Positions 1-12,640 of a stretch of DNA of 64,000 nucleotides are shown one piece after another. The stretch lies in assembly GCF_963576545.1 (NCBI RefSeq), contig NC_083639.1, positions 20,671,118 through 20,735,117 of the forward strand. The letters are read 5' to 3'. Positions within the stretch are counted from its first letter, which is position 1. Each line of letters starts with the position of its first letter. The DNA is from Limanda limanda. Its lineage: Eukaryota > Chordata > Actinopteri > Pleuronectiformes > Pleuronectidae. The translations under genes and the position numbers were made by a program. The notes under the pieces are model-generated. The model was not told where the DNA came from, did not search any database, and was given only the letters and a program-made list of their open reading frames with translations.

Positions 1-359
1 GTGACCACAGCATGCACCGTGTGTGTGTGTGTGTGTGTGTGCAGTTTGTGTGCGGTACATTACACCCCGGGGTCCTTCCCTGCACCCCCGACACCTATAA
101 ACACAATCTCCTCACATACAGTATATCTAGCAGCGACAGATGAACGTGTTTCCCGAGGCGCTGGGAACCTGGTCGTCTGGTTTTGGGGAAGAACCAGGGC
201 GGCCGCTTGGGTTTCAGTGAGCGCCTGATTGGGTTTTGGGCTGAAGAGGGAACAGAGGCAGGAACACCGGGCTAGAACAGGGATTACAGTGAAATGCAGA
301 CCACATGGCACAAGCTTTTTCCCTCCTCTTGTCTCTATCAATAGAATACTGCCCCCCCA

Positions 360-395
<36 letters not shown>

Positions 396-581
396 CTTTT
401 CTGCTCTTTCTCCTGCAATATCTTTGACTTACGCTGGTTCCAGTCTGCTCCCCGTCTGCATAGAGTGTAACCCTAACCGCTCTCGGCCTACGATGGCAAG
501 GATCTGTGCTTCATTAGGGCTGCCATGATGGCCTAGATGAGATGGGTGGTGGTGGCCACACTGATTGGGAATGTCTGTGTG

Positions 582-638
<57 letters not shown>

Positions 639-660
639 GTGTGTGTGTGTGTGCAGTCTG
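1..660. repeat. CA/GT microsatellites in unassigned DNA
   Basis: Dinucleotide tracts lie at 19-42 (GT), 362-393 (CA) and 574-653 (GT, with two GC interruptions). The DNA between is GC-richer, and no gene is recognised. Confidence 0.8.
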
Positions 661-1614
661 TCAGACAGTCAGTCAGATAACTCTAATGCCTCTTGTGGTT
701 TGCGGTGGTTGTAGTGGAGACAAGAGGCTGACAGCAGGGTTTTACCACTTAGTGTGTGTGCGAGTGTGTATAAATTAACATGCTACAAATTATGGTTTTA
801 TGAAGGACGATACAAATATTTGTGGAATGAAACTACTCTCAGCTCATTTGGTGTCAATACCAGACTCCTCACAGGGCAAAACATCCCACAGACACATATA
901 TGGCTCTATTACTGCTGATGGATCGCAAGAGGACATAAGTTATGATAAAAGCTTTCACAAGTAGATTAAAAAAGATCTTAAAAAACAACAGTGATCAGTT
1001 TATTTTGTGTTTACACATGAATTCCAAAAGGTGCTTAATTCCTCTTCCGCTTTTTATTTCCCTCAGGGGTTTTGCTGCTACAATCTTACTAGCTTTGGTA
1101 ATAGCAGGTTATGGCAACTTGACATCATTAATGAAATTAGCAGATTTATATGTATATTTGTAAATTCCACAGATTTTACAAATCCCTGTTAAACAATGGT
1201 TATTAACTTTAACTACTTTTAATTGGAACTGTAACTAGAGTACCCTCAACAACTGAGCTGTCAAATAGATAAAACATCAAAATTCTCCCCCTAAAAAACC
1301 TGATATAATTTAATTGTCAAAACTGACCAACATTAGCTTGGTCTAGGAGGAATATCCCAACAAAGCATTGACATATACCTTATCACTGGTATACGATCAC
1401 TGTACTGGATCCATTGTAACTGGGCAATTGAGCCAAAGTCATGACGTGACGCCTGTGCTACTGTACCTTGACCTTTCTAAGACACAATGTGTGTCCCTCT
1501 ATTTTTATAATCTAACCCAGATTTAAATCCACTACAGTTTTTACTACTATGGTTGAAATCTTTGAGATTTTGATGTTAACAGATTTTAAATTAAAAACAA
1601 TGATACGATGATAT
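661..1614. other. Non-coding stretch, nothing recognised
   Basis: AT-rich DNA with short frames only and no recognisable exon or repeat. It runs up to the left end of the hAT remnant. Confidence 0.5.
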
Positions 1615-1768
1615 TAGGGCTGGGCAACGATTAAAAGTTTTAATCGCGATTAATCGCATGATTTCCCTGATTAATCACGATTAATGGCATTTGTATACGC
1701 AAAATCCAATAATGAATTTAAAAGTAGTGTATAGCGCAATTTTATTTTCAATGTTCTGCCATATGAAC

Positions 1769-4700
1769 ATGACAACCCAGAGTTGGGACCAGGAAGCAGA
1801 GCTGCAGTGCTAAACACTTCTCTGCGCTCCCTCTGGATCAGTCACCCAACCGCATAGAGACTGTCTCTGTCTACCGTCCGATTCAATTATTTAAATTAAA
1901 CAATAACAGAGCGAGAACTCACAATAATCTTATACAAATTAACACAACCTCTGGAACAACACAGGAAACTAAGACTTTCAAATGTGGTCTTTTAAACATT
2001 AGATCACTGTCCTCAAAGGCTATTTTAGTTAATGAACTAGTCTCAGACTACAATATAGATGTAATGTCCCTTACTGAGACGTGGCTGCATCCTGATGAAT
2101 ATGTCAGTTTGAATGAATCTACTCCCCCCAGTCATATAAATTCACACGTTCCCAGGGAACTCGGGCGAGGAGGTGGAGTTGCTGCTATTTTTAACTCCAG
2201 TCTATCAATTAATCCTAAACCTAAACTTAGCTACAACTCATTTGAATGTCTTGTTCTTAATCTTCCACGTCAATCCAGGAAACACCAACAGCCAATCATA
2301 TTTGCTGTAGTTTATCGTGCTCCTGGGGCTTATACTGAATTTCTAACAGAATTCCCTGAGTTTTTATCAAACCTAGTCCTAAAGACAGATAAAATTATTA
2401 TTGTTGGTGACTTTAATATTCATGTTGACAATAATAAAGATAGCCTGAGCGTAGCATTTATTTCAATACTAGACTCAATTGGTTTTAGTCAGTGTGTGCA
2501 TCAACCTACTCATTGTTGTAACCACACACTTGACCTTGTGTTATCATACGGTGTCAAAATTGAACATTTAACAGTACTTCCGCGCAATCCAGTACTATCA
2601 GACCATAATTTAATAACCTTCGATTTTTCACTATCTGAATATATGCCACTAATAAAAAACTCATTTTCTAGATGTCTACCTGATAGTGCTGTAGCTAAAT
2701 TTAAGGAAATAATTCCGATTACATTTAAACCCGTATTATCCGTCGACATAAACAACAAATTCTTTAAAAACCCGAGCTCTATTGAGATTGACCACCTCGT
2801 AGAAAGCTCTGCAGACTCATTACGATTAACATTAGACTCAATAGCGCCTCTAAAAAAGAAATGTGTAAAACATAGTAAATTAGCTCCGTGGTATAATTCC
2901 AAGACACATGAGTTGAAACAAATATCAAGAAAATTAGAAAGGAAGTGGCGCTCCAGCAACAGTGTTGAAAATCTCCTAGACTGGAAGAGTAGTGTTACAG
3001 AATATAAAAAGGCTCTCCACAAAGCAAGAGCTGCCTATTACTCAAAACTAATAGAAGAGAATAAAAACAACCCCAGGTTTCTCTTCAGCACTGTAGCCAG
3101 GCTGACAGAGAGTCACACCTCCACCGAACCCAGTATTCCTCGATCCCTAAATTGCAATATCTTTATGACCTTTTTTAATGATAAAATTCTAACTATTAGA
3201 AATAAAATCAATCATCTCCTGCCCTCAATTGGCACTAATACCCTCCCAACAATAGAGATCTCAGAAACGGCTGAGAATCCTTCCCATTATTTAGACAGCT
3301 TCTCTCTGATCACCCGTGATCAGTTTACCAAAATAGTCTCAGGTTCTAAACCAACAACCTGTATTTTAGATCCGATTCCAACTAAATTACTTAAAGAAAT
3401 TCTGCCCCTAATAGATAATTCGTTACTTAACACAATCAATCTGTCATTATCATCAGGTTATGTACCACAGTCTTTTAAAATAGCTGTAATCAAACCCCTA
3501 CTCAAAAAACCCACCCTAGACCCAGAGGTTTTAGCAAATTACAGGCCAATATCTAATCTCCCCTTCCTATCTAAAATCTTAGAAAAAGTTGTAGCCAATC
3601 AGCTGTGTGAGTTTCTCCAGGAAAATAATATATATGAAGACTTTCAGTCTGGGTTTAGAACCAATCATAGCACAGAGACAGCCCTGGCAAAAGTCACTAA
3701 TGACCTTCTAATAGCTTCAGATCAGGGACTTGTGTCTGTCCTCGTTCTGTTAGATCTCAGTGCAGCATTCGACACAATTGACCATCAAATTTTATTAGAG
3801 AGACTAAAACAGTTAATTAACATTAAAGGAACGGCCTTAAACTGGTTTAAATCTTATTTTGCTGATCGCTCCCAATTCGTTCAAATCAATGATGAGTCAT
3901 CGGTGCGCACCAAAGTTAACCATGGTGTCCCACAGGGGTCTGTGCTCGGCCCAATTTTATTCTCATTATATATGCTTCCACTAGGAAACATTATCAGGAC
4001 ACACTCGGTAAATTTTCACTGTTATGCGGATGACACCCAGTTATATTTGTCAATAAAACCTGATCAAAGTAATCAATTAACTAAACTTCGAGCATGTCTC
4101 AAGGACATAAAAACCTGGATGACCCGCAATTTTCTCTTATTAAACTCAGATAAAACAGAGGTTATAATACTCGGCCCTAAACACCTTAGAGATACATTAT
4201 CTAATGATATAGCTGCGCTAGATGACATTGCCCTTGCTTCCAATGACACAGTCAGGAACTTGGGAGTGATCTTCGATCCTGATTTGTCCTTTAATAGTCA
4301 CTTAAAAGTAATTTCTAGGACCGTGTTTTTCCACTTGCGTAATATCTCAAAAATCAGACATGTCCTTTCGCAAAAAGATGCAGAAAAACTAGTCCACGCC
4401 TTTGTTACATCGAGACTGGACTATTGTAATTCATTATTATCAGGCTCCAGCAGCAAGTCGTTAAAGACTCTGCAGCTGGTCCAAAATGCCGCAGCACGTG
4501 TCCTGACGAGAACTAAGAAAAGAGAGCACATTTCTCCAGTATTAGCATCGCTACACTGGCTTCCTGTTAAATCTAGAATAGAATTTAAAATTCTCCTCCT
4601 CACCTTCAAGGCCCTTAATGATATGGCACCTCTTTACCTTAAAGAGATGTTAGTTCCATATCAACCTACTAGAGCACTCCGATCCCAGAACTCAGGTTTA

Positions 4701-5676
4701 CTTGTTGTCCCTAAAGTCTCTAAAAGTAGAGTAGGAGCCAGAGCTTTTAGCCATCAAGCCCCACTGCTGTGGAATAATCTCTCACTTTCAGTTAGGGAGG
4801 CAGACACGCTCTGTTCGTTTAAAAGTAGACTCAAAACCTTCCTTTTTTATAAAGCTTATAGTTAGAGCTAATTTGTGCGATGTTCCAAATTTGATTAAAT
4901 GGCAAAAACCCCTGATGATGCTAAGACGCACAGGGAATTTATGACACAAGACACACGGAGCTTCTCTTTCCTGCTTCTCCTTCCTTTTCTCCATATTTAT
5001 CACATCAAGATAATTCTTATCTGATCAGTACATGTTACTAACTTGACCCCTTTTCCCGGAGTTTCTGTGCCTTAGCGCCCGCGGATGCAGGGCCACAGCT
5101 GTGGCCGCACCATGGATTATGATTGTGGATCGCGTGTCGGAGGTCGCAATGGTGGATCCAGTTCGGTGGATTCTGTATCGTGCCAGCTGATCGTCGTTGT
5201 AATGGAGGATCCTTTGTCGCGTTGGCATCGGATGATGAGGGACCACGACCGAGGCGGCAGCTGATAATGGATTCTAACTGGCGGCGGTGGACAATGACTG
5301 TGGATTATAGTGGATCCCATCCTGATGCTGGATCGTGGTCTTGCTGCTGGCCAGAGACTGTGATTGCAGCGGGACTGCCTGACACATAGTATTGAAAAAT
5401 GTTTAGCCTAATGGATGCTGCTAAAAATCCTGATGATGTTTTCTTACACCTGACATCTATTGCACTTCTGTCCGTCCTGAGAGAGGGATCCCTCACATGT
5501 GGCTCTCTCTGAGGTTTCTACATATTTTTACCTGTGAAAAGGGTTTTTAGTAGTTTTTCCTTACTCTTGTTGAGGGTTAAGGACAGAGGATGTCACACAA
5601 TGTTAAAGCCCCATGAGACGAATTGTTATTTGTGAATGTGGGCTATACAAATAAAACTTGATTGATTGATTGATTG
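1769..5676 (+). mobile_element. L2-like non-LTR retrotransposon, 5'-truncated, inserted in a hAT remnant
   Basis: A LINE of about 3.9 kb carries one long endonuclease/reverse-transcriptase frame. It ends with a 3' UTR whose tail reads gggctatacaaataaaac followed by TGAT repeats (about 5656-5676). Similar tails recur at 17.8 kb and 39.7 kb, so the family is multicopy here. The 8-mer ATATGAAC occurs at 1761-1768 and 5677-5684, immediately flanking the proposed element, and is a likely target-site duplication. No ORF1 is visible, so the copy is taken as 5'-truncated. The clade (L2/Maui-like within the CR1 group) is judged from motif style. Confidence 0.8.
2064..4865 (+). CDS. L2-like LINE ORF2: AP endonuclease and reverse transcriptase
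   Basis: This 933-codon frame encodes the retrotransposition enzyme, which nicks target DNA and copies its RNA into the site. The endonuclease part shows LTETWL near the start, GDFNIH (residues about 115-120) and SDHN (179-182). The reverse transcriptase shows [26 protein letters not shown] (563-570, motif A), GVPQGS (621-626, motif B) and YADD (654-657, catalytic motif C). The C-terminal domain ends [11 protein letters not shown]. The frame is open upstream of the first ATG back to 1773, with the start of the endonuclease ([10 protein letters not shown]) before residue 1, so the natural protein starts earlier. No internal stops are present, which points to a fairly young copy. Confidence 0.85.
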   Translation: MSLTETWLHPDEYVSLNESTPPSHINSHVPRELGRGGGVAAIFNSSLSINPKPKLSYNSFECLVLNLPRQSRKHQQPIIFAVVYRAPGAYTEFLTEFPEFLSNLVLKTDKIIIVGDFNIHVDNNKDSLSVAFISILDSIGFSQCVHQPTHCCNHTLDLVLSYGVKIEHLTVLPRNPVLSDHNLITFDFSLSEYMPLIKNSFSRCLPDSAVAKFKEIIPITFKPVLSVDINNKFFKNPSSIEIDHLVESSADSLRLTLDSIAPLKKKCVKHSKLAPWYNSKTHELKQISRKLERKWRSSNSVENLLDWKSSVTEYKKALHKARAAYYSKLIEENKNNPRFLFSTVARLTESHTSTEPSIPRSLNCNIFMTFFNDKILTIRNKINHLLPSIGTNTLPTIEISETAENPSHYLDSFSLITRDQFTKIVSGSKPTTCILDPIPTKLLKEILPLIDNSLLNTINLSLSSGYVPQSFKIAVIKPLLKKPTLDPEVLANYRPISNLPFLSKILEKVVANQLCEFLQENNIYEDFQSGFRTNHSTETALAKVTNDLLIASDQGLVSVLVLLDLSAAFDTIDHQILLERLKQLINIKGTALNWFKSYFADRSQFVQINDESSVRTKVNHGVPQGSVLGPILFSLYMLPLGNIIRTHSVNFHCYADDTQLYLSIKPDQSNQLTKLRACLKDIKTWMTRNFLLLNSDKTEVIILGPKHLRDTLSNDIAALDDIALASNDTVRNLGVIFDPDLSFNSHLKVISRTVFFHLRNISKIRHVLSQKDAEKLVHAFVTSRLDYCNSLLSGSSSKSLKTLQLVQNAAARVLTRTKKREHISPVLASLHWLPVKSRIEFKILLLTFKALNDMAPLYLKEMLVPYQPTRALRSQNSGLLVVPKVSKSRVGARAFSHQAPLLWNNLSLSVREADTLCSFKSRLKTFLFYKAYS

Positions 5677-5770
5677 ATATGAACGAAAGTGCCATAAGCT
5701 TTGTTGTGCAAACACTTTTAACATCAGCATTTAATACAGTAGCAGTTAAATAAAATATTCAGTGTAAATC

Positions 5771-6073
5771 TCAACTTAACAATGTTATCAAAGCAAATAC
5801 AAAATTAAAGCTCAATGCCACTGCCAGGGCATTAATGTTATCTTCTTCGTTATGAAAAATGTATACTCCTCCCTGCGTCGCTGTTTCGTTGAGTGATTTG
5901 CTGATATCAACTGTGTGTTTTGCATTTAGGTGATATTTTAGACTGGAAGTACTCCGGTGGTAAGAAAATTCACCCTGGCAGTGGCTACAAATTACTTTGG
6001 TTCTGTCGACTCCGCCGTCTGGAAGAACTTTAAAATGAAAATGGCCATGTAAAAGCTCCGTACCCTTATCCAT
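5771..6073 (-). pseudogene. BED zinc-finger N-terminal fragment of a hAT transposase
   Basis: This 100-codon frame starts at an ATG (6073-6071). It contains C-x2-C (VICSHC, around residues 28-33) and H-x4-H (HLNAKH), the pattern of BED fingers found at the N-terminus of hAT transposases and ZBED proteins. The frame then runs into unrelated sequence and stops; the catalytic and dimerisation parts are absent. It lies just inside the right terminal repeat of the hAT remnant. It is probably a non-functional leftover, though a short DNA-binding peptide cannot be excluded. Confidence 0.6.
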
Positions 6074-6257
6074 GGTTGTTTATCCGCCAATTATTTTCTT
6101 TTTTCCGGTTCCGCAGCAGTCAGCAACAGACTTTCACAAAATAAAAGCCTGACTTTCACAATAAAACAATAAATAATCAAACCTGAGTTAATGCGAGATA
6201 AAATAATTGTCTGAGTTAAATAAGTGATGAGTTAACGAGTTAACTTGCCCAGCCCTA

Positions 6258-7126
6258 GATGATCAAAAAACTACCGCTCCATCCATAGGCCTCTTGATTT
6301 GGTTCAAATCCACAAATTCAGACAAAACACTAAAACTTCATCATGAACCCTTGACCCCTACCTCTGTAGGGCTGATGGGAAATGCTGCGTGTTACAGGCC
6401 TCTAAAACAAAAAAATACTAAATAAAGAAGATGAGATAACTGTATCAAAATGATCGGTCCTTTCCACACAACATGCTGCTGACATAGGCTATTTTCTAAA
6501 GCTGCACTTTCACTTCTTTACATCATTACAAATACCATAGAGATTTTGTAATCAGGTTTCCTTATTTCTGGAACAGACCCTGGTGATAATGGCTCCACCT
6601 CAGCTCTGTATGGAGCAGTGTTAACACCACTGTCAACGCACATGCTGACGGCCTGAGCACAATGCAACCCCATGTGGGTCTACAGCGCTCTGTTGGAGGT
6701 GCACAATTTCACCTCCAACAAAATACGGTAATTCTGCAAATGAAGACAGAAAACCTCAAGCCAACATTAATTCATTACATATACATAAACGGTGTGTAAT
6801 AACAGCAGCGTGAGCAGCTATTACGTGGGTGACTGCCGTCCAAATATAAATCTTTACATTTACTTCTTTATCATGAAATCTATTTCACAATGATAAATGT
6901 GATTGATGTGTTACTTGTCTTATTAGCTTGAGTTTTTCACGACCAGCATTTCTCTAATAAATTCCTCCCAAAGGTGGTAAAGAGGTAACGAGAGAGCGAG
7001 GTGTCATTTCCCTCTTTCACATAAATCTCGGAGCCAGCTCTTCTCCCAGACAGCAAGCGGCTAATCGTTCAAATTACACCTCCGGTACTGCTTCTCTGCA
7101 TAGCTCAGGTTAAATGTTTTCTGATG

Positions 7127-7128
<2 letters not shown>
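6258..7128. other. Non-coding stretch
   Basis: No gene is recognised between the hAT remnant and the CT tract at 7129-7171. The only notable structure is the short hairpin at 6691-6720. Confidence 0.5.
6691..6720. repeat. Short hairpin, 11-bp stem
   Basis: tgttggaggtg (6691-6701) and cacctccaaca (6710-6720) are perfect inverted repeats around an 8-base loop. Function is unknown; it may be chance. Confidence 0.6.

Positions 7129-7171
<43 letters not shown>
7129..7171 (+). repeat. (CT)n microsatellite
   Basis: About 20 CT units with one G interruption. It is followed by a GC-richer unique stretch (7172-7660) with no recognised gene, although several overlapping frames are open there. Confidence 0.85.
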
Positions 7172-7661
7172 AGTGTGTGAGGGGTTAACAGTGCAGGTTG
7201 GCTGGATGTTAATGCCACTCGCTCAGAGAACCCAGGCGAAGGCTGGCTTTAGCCCAGGGCCCGGCCCTCCCAGGCCTCTCTCAAACTCCCAGATCTCTTC
7301 AGCATACTTCTCATATTAAAAGAAAACAAGTTACACAAATGAGACAGATGGTTCTTGTTTGTGATGACAGTTGCAATTCTTTCTCCCCGAGCCCTCCTCC
7401 CCTCGTCTCCCCTCTCGGCTTTCCTCTGGTGTCTCTGCTGCTGTTTTTTTTTTTCTTCTTCTTCTTCTTTGCCCTGGAGCAGCCACGTTGTTATGAGTGT
7501 GGTGGGCAAGAGTCGGGCTCGTGGGCATCGAGACACGGACAGCAGGAGGGCACCGGTGCAGCAGACTTTCAATTACCTCTCTGTGTTTGGCCTTCTTTCT
7601 TGCTGTTTCCGTCCATCCCTGCTGTGAACTGTATTCTCCTGGTGCTAATTTGCATGCTCTA

Positions 7662-7957
7662 AATAAGATTAAGATTAAGATACATTTATTTGTCCCAAAC
7701 ACATGCACAGACAAGGACGGAAATTTAATCTCTGCTTTTAACCCATCTGGTGCAGGACACACAGAGCAGATGTTGGGGGAGTAAGGTGCCTTGCTCAGGC
7801 ACTAGACAGGGTAGGTAGAATCCTCTTGGATTTTTGGACAGATCAATCCAGGTTCGTCTTTTTGTTGTTTCTCCGTGGAGTCGAACCAGAGACGAACCAG
7901 AGACCTTTTCTGCCCATAGTCCAAGTTTCTGCCACTAGTCCACCGCCTCTCCCAGTT
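7662..7957 (-). mobile_element. tRNA-derived SINE
   Basis: On the minus strand the head (about 7957) contains GGCGGTGGACTAGTGG (A-box-like). It is followed by GGTTCGACTCC (7887-7877), a full match to the RNA polymerase III B box, with a second GGTTCG 16 nt before it. The tail runs through TTTAACCTCTGC-like sequence (here ttaatctctgc on the plus strand) to an AATCTT-type simple tail near 7665. The general layout matches widespread teleost tRNA-SINEs; the exact family is not named. Confidence 0.6.
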
Positions 7958-9486
7958 AAGTTGTCTGCACCAATTACAAATACAGGAACCATTGACGTCC
8001 ACACCCGTAACTTCTGTTTCATGATCCCAATGACACAATTTCCTGCAATGCAGCTGCAAAAGGTAAATCATCAACCCTGATAGCTGCACATGAACATCAT
8101 TTAGAAGGAGAAAAACAGGTTGTTGTCACAGGGAGTCTATTTTCATGAGGGGGCCGGAGAGCAGGGTAACAATGAGCAGTTCTGTGGGGATGCTTCAGCA
8201 GGGGAGGCGAGCACCGCCGATCAGTGGACGGATTTGAGGACACTGTGGGAGAGTTGGGACACAAGCACACAGGAGACAGGTGGTTGATTTAGTGGAGTGA
8301 TGTACTGCAGGTGACCCGCAGCAGCTTACTGTCCACATTCCTCCAGTGTGGACCTGTAAACCCCCTGTGGGCTGTGACAGACAGACCCGCACGCAGAGGA
8401 GACTCCACACAGAAACAAAGAGGGGCAGCCTGAACGTTTGTGAAATCATGAACTTTATTGACTGACTAAATCCTGAGCTTCAACATGCCAGTGTGGGGAT
8501 TCATGTGTTCACCACGATGAGGCAGGACATCGTGGATGTGACCGACAGCAGCAGCACCGAACAACATGCAGACATGTTCACCTCTGAGAGAGAGACAGCA
8601 TGTAACCTAAATGTAATACCTGTATCTGTGGCAGCATCAACTCCAGGCTCAGTCTGATATTATAGGACTAATATATATTTTTATAATAATAACAGTTGCT
8701 GTACGGAACTGCATAAATTCTCCCTTAATGAGCAAAGATGCAACTGGGATGGAAAATAAAGCTGCGTGTTAGTATGATTCATTTGCAATTCAGATATTAC
8801 ACAGATAAGGTCTCAGGTTTATGAATAAATATGAATGACAAGAATGTCGCTCAGTGGAGCGCATACTTCTGTCATGGCCTAACAGCCCCTTCATGAGACC
8901 ACATTTAAATTCAATTGATCTGGATTTATTTGGAGCTGCACCAAATTAAACACACTTTTTTTCCCATTAAGATCCATGATTCATTTTCTGAGAAAATCAA
9001 GTACAAATGTCTTTGTCAAAAAAACACCCAATGTAAAAGAAAGTGACACAAAACTCCTGCATTGGTCTCCATTATCCAATCTGTGTAAAGTTAAAGAGAG
9101 ACTGCACACCTAAATGTGTTTGAGAGCAGTAAACCAAGTTATAATATTAAGTTATATTATCTATATGTATATGAATTTCAATCGAAGGTGGGCGGCTCCT
9201 AACCACCTGTGACCGCTTGTGAAAAGAGGATTTGGAAAGTGATGAAAACAACCTCCCTGGCCGAGGTATTTATTATTGAGCCGGTATTCTTCTGCATGAA
9301 CTCATCCTAATCATGTAATCAGGCAGCAACATGTGACAGGTGACGTGTTGGGAGAGACCTGACGCGGATCAGGTTGACAGTGAAACCGATCCAGGTGTGA
9401 GTGTTCCACTGTGGCTAACACTCAGGCTACATTTCATCCCGGCACGGACAGATCAGACAAGAAGGGAAAGTGACAACACAACTCCA

Positions 9487-9489
<3 letters not shown>
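7958..9489. other. Non-coding stretch
   Basis: Unique-looking DNA without a recognisable exon, RNA gene or transposon between the SINE and the CA tract at 9490. Confidence 0.5.
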
Positions 9490-9532
<43 letters not shown>

Positions 9533-9615
9533 GTGGAGGATCAGGCTGTTGATGAGGGCTTTAGCTGCCACAGCTTCTTCACCTGTGGATGCTGGTATGG
9601 ATCACTCTGAGCGTA

Positions 9616-9704
<89 letters not shown>

Positions 9705-9779
9705 CTAGTGCTAAGAGCAATGGATCTGTCACCAAGGAGATTTCGACTAAACTGCTGAAAACTTTCCCTTAGCACCTGG

Positions 9780-9840
<61 letters not shown>

Positions 9841-9996
9841 AATACGCACACATCTTCAGGTGTGTGTATGTGTATGTGGGTGACAGGGGTTGGAGCGTGT
9901 GTGTTACATGTATCTAATAGCCAACAGCAATCGACCGTGTCATAATAATCCTTGCAGTGACCAGTGGTAGCGTCAGTCATGCACACACCACACACA

Positions 9997-10053
<57 letters not shown>

Positions 10054-10081
10054 ACACACACACACACACTCACACACACTC

Positions 10082-10168
<87 letters not shown>

Positions 10169-10183
10169 TTCACACACACACTG
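9490..10183. repeat. Cluster of CA and CT microsatellites
   Basis: Tracts lie at 9490-9532 (CA), 9619-9701 (CT), 9781-9837 (CA), about 9980-10082 (CA with interruptions), 10088-10150 (CT) and 10151-10183 (CA). Over half of this stretch is dinucleotide repeat. Confidence 0.9.
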
Positions 10184-11003
10184 CTGTTTTAGAACAAAAA
10201 ACTACATGTTCAGATCTCTAAACAGCAGCGACAATAATGACCAAAAGTTGACAAAATGATATTCTTTAAAAAATATAAATTCTTTAAAGAATGAATAAAG
10301 AAGAGAGTATCGTGAATGGGCCAAGTGAAAGTCTGTAAATGAATCACCACCTTAGTCTCTGTGATTATCCATGATTTTAACGTAAAAATTATCAATTCCT
10401 TTTTTTAAATATTTTATCCGCAACATTAAGGCCGCACATTAAACATATTCAGTAAAAGACAAGACAATGAATTCCCAAAACATGAAGAGGTTTATGTTCC
10501 TGAGTGACACAGTCAGTTATGTGCCTCATGGCATCAGTGCTCAGTAAAAACGGAATGATAACGAACCAGTCACAATCAACACCAAATAAATAAAATATCA
10601 ATAACAAATCATTTGAATAAAAGCTTAACGTTTGTTGCTGTTTGAAAAATAAGACTGGAGCTTTTCATATAACCTGAAAACACAGCTACACCCATGTTGT
10701 GGCTGAGAGATACTTTCCCCACGGTTTACAATACGGCCTGGTTAGAAATAAAGGTGGCCCCTGTCTGTTTTCTCTCAGTGCGGCCCCTCCTCCTACCTGC
10801 TGGAGAGCATTTAGCCCGGGCCGAGCGGGCCAAGCCTGCACCTCTACACCACAGCCAACATCTACATGAAAACCACATTGTGTTCCATGTGTTGGCAGGA
10901 GCTCTGGACACTGGAACAGCAGAGACTGTCAAAGGTTCAGCACAGGCACGGCTAAGCAGGCTGTGTCCTCGCCTCAGCCAGCAATGATTTACTTTCACGC
11001 ACG
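10184..11003. other. Non-coding stretch with a GC-rich patch
   Basis: 10184-10690 is AT-rich with nothing recognised. 10700-10990 is GC-richer (contains gcccgggccgagcgggcc) and could be conserved regulatory DNA, but no gene is seen. Confidence 0.4.
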
Positions 11004-11102
<99 letters not shown>

Positions 11103-11265
11103 AGATATACAGATAGTTGCCTGGCCCCCGCACTGTGTAGCTGAGATGTCTGAATACTGATTTAGTGCTGAGCTCTGATAAACTGCTAAAAAATCCTCAG
11201 CGTGCTTTTCATCACAAGCCGGTATCTCTGCAGATCATCATAAAATTGTCTCCTAAAAATGGGTG

Positions 11266-11313
<48 letters not shown>

Positions 11314-11573
11314 CATGTGGAGAGGTGCCTATGTGGGTGTGCATGTGTGTGTTCCAGGTTTCTCAAACGTCCTGGTGTGTTGCCTGGTCATTACATCCCC
11401 ACTACTGCCTGCTCGCTTCCACCCAGAGAAGACGCTCCACCAGGCTCGAAGGTGATTGGTCGACCCCAGAGGACAAAACATTTAGACACATTTGTCAAAC
11501 ATGATGAAGACCAATGGAGGCCAGGTGGTGTCTCTCTGCATTTGTCTGTGTAGAGGGCCGAGGAGCATCTGTG

Positions 11574-11616
<43 letters not shown>

Positions 11617-11618
11617 TA
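11004..11618. repeat. CA/GT microsatellites
   Basis: Tracts at 11004-11098 (CA, starting with CGCA variants), 11269-11309 (CA) and 11573-11618 (GT) are separated by unassigned DNA. Confidence 0.9.
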
Positions 11619-12482
11619 CACCAATATTTCAGCAGCGTGGAATGCCCTTCGTTCAGCCTGTGTGATAATTAATGGCTGTCAGCGTCTCTTTAGCACAAGA
11701 AGGCGCTGACAGACAGCACTCGAGAAACGCAGGGAATGTGTGAACGCCTCACTGGGGTGGATGAGGGTGGCGGAGGGAGCCGACGGGGGGGGGCAGATGC
11801 TCCAGGTCACCAAAACTGGGATATCACCCTCATTTATTTGCCGTTTGACGAATTCCTGGACATGTGTGTGAGAGGTGTGAGAGATACTGATCTCTCAGCA
11901 CTGACATTACAGCAGAGTCTGAGAAACATGGAGAGAGAAGTGTGGGTTGAGCAACAAATTTAGAACTATCTACACTTTATAAATATTTAACAGAGGAACC
12001 TATTTACATATACAGACTTCAAACATATATGATGAAAACTGAAAGATGAACGTGACTCTCGAGAACCAGCAAAGTGCAAAATATTGCAATAGTCAGTTTT
12101 TGGATGATTTCATCTTTTCATCCATTACCACAAGACTTAGTGGAAAACTAGTAGAGCCATGTACTCATCACCTCACTGGTTGTGTTTGGCCAGTTTATCA
12201 TTTTTTGGCCTATTTCCTTCCAAAAAAACACTTACCGGCAATCGGCTCTGATTCATCAATCGATTACTGACATTATTTAATATCATTTAAGGAAACACAA
12301 ATCACAAATGGCAAAATAATATTTTTACCTCATTGTGACAGAGGAAGCAAAAGCCTCACAGAGAGCTACTGAAAACACCAGATGATGATGTTATTACAGG
12401 GCATTGACCATTTAACTTGGTAAATTATATATTATATATGAATATTGATCAAATAATCTTAGCTCTGCCTTCCTACCACAGC

Positions 12483-12640
12483 TCAAAGACAAGCTGATTG
12501 GTTTAAGGCTAATTGCAGACTGTAAATTGTTCGTAGGTGCGAATGTGAAGGTGAACGGTTGTCTCTATACGATATGCTGGCGACCTGTTCACTATCAGCT
12601 GAGGAGAAGCAGTATGTACAGTGGGTATGGATGGTCCAAA
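12483..12640 (+). repeat. Decayed interspersed repeat (ctgtaaattg...ggcgacctgt type)
   Basis: The motifs gcagactgtaaattg, gaatgtgaaggtgaacggttgtct and ctggcgacctgttc, followed by gaggagaagcagtatgtac and atggatgg, follow the order of a common teleost repeat. Divergence is high and the class is unknown. Confidence 0.4.

Larger units (their letters stand above)
1615..6257 (-). mobile_element. hAT-type DNA transposon remnant, interrupted by an L2-like LINE
   Basis: The 13-bp sequence TAGGGCTGGGCAA at 1615-1627 is repeated inverted at 6245-6257. The flanking 8-mers, GATGATAT (1607-1614) and GATGATCA (6258-6265), match at six of eight positions, as expected of an aged 8-bp hAT target duplication. 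Without the LINE (about 1769-5676) the element is about 0.73 kb, so it is an internally deleted copy. A BED-finger reading frame on the minus strand beside the right end agrees with a hAT transposase 5' end. The left end also holds short inverted repeats around atcgcgattaatcgc. The superfamily assignment is good; the family name is not known. Confidence 0.7.

Noticed and set aside
2510..3022. 170-codon minus-strand frame
   Set aside because: It lies wholly opposite the L2-like reverse-transcriptase frame and resembles no protein.
9602..10221. Long open frames of alternating Cys-Val, Thr-His, Leu-Ser or Arg-Glu residues
   Set aside because: They are translations of CA, CT and GA dinucleotide repeats; the same artefact recurs at 37.1, 54.4 and 61.7 kb.
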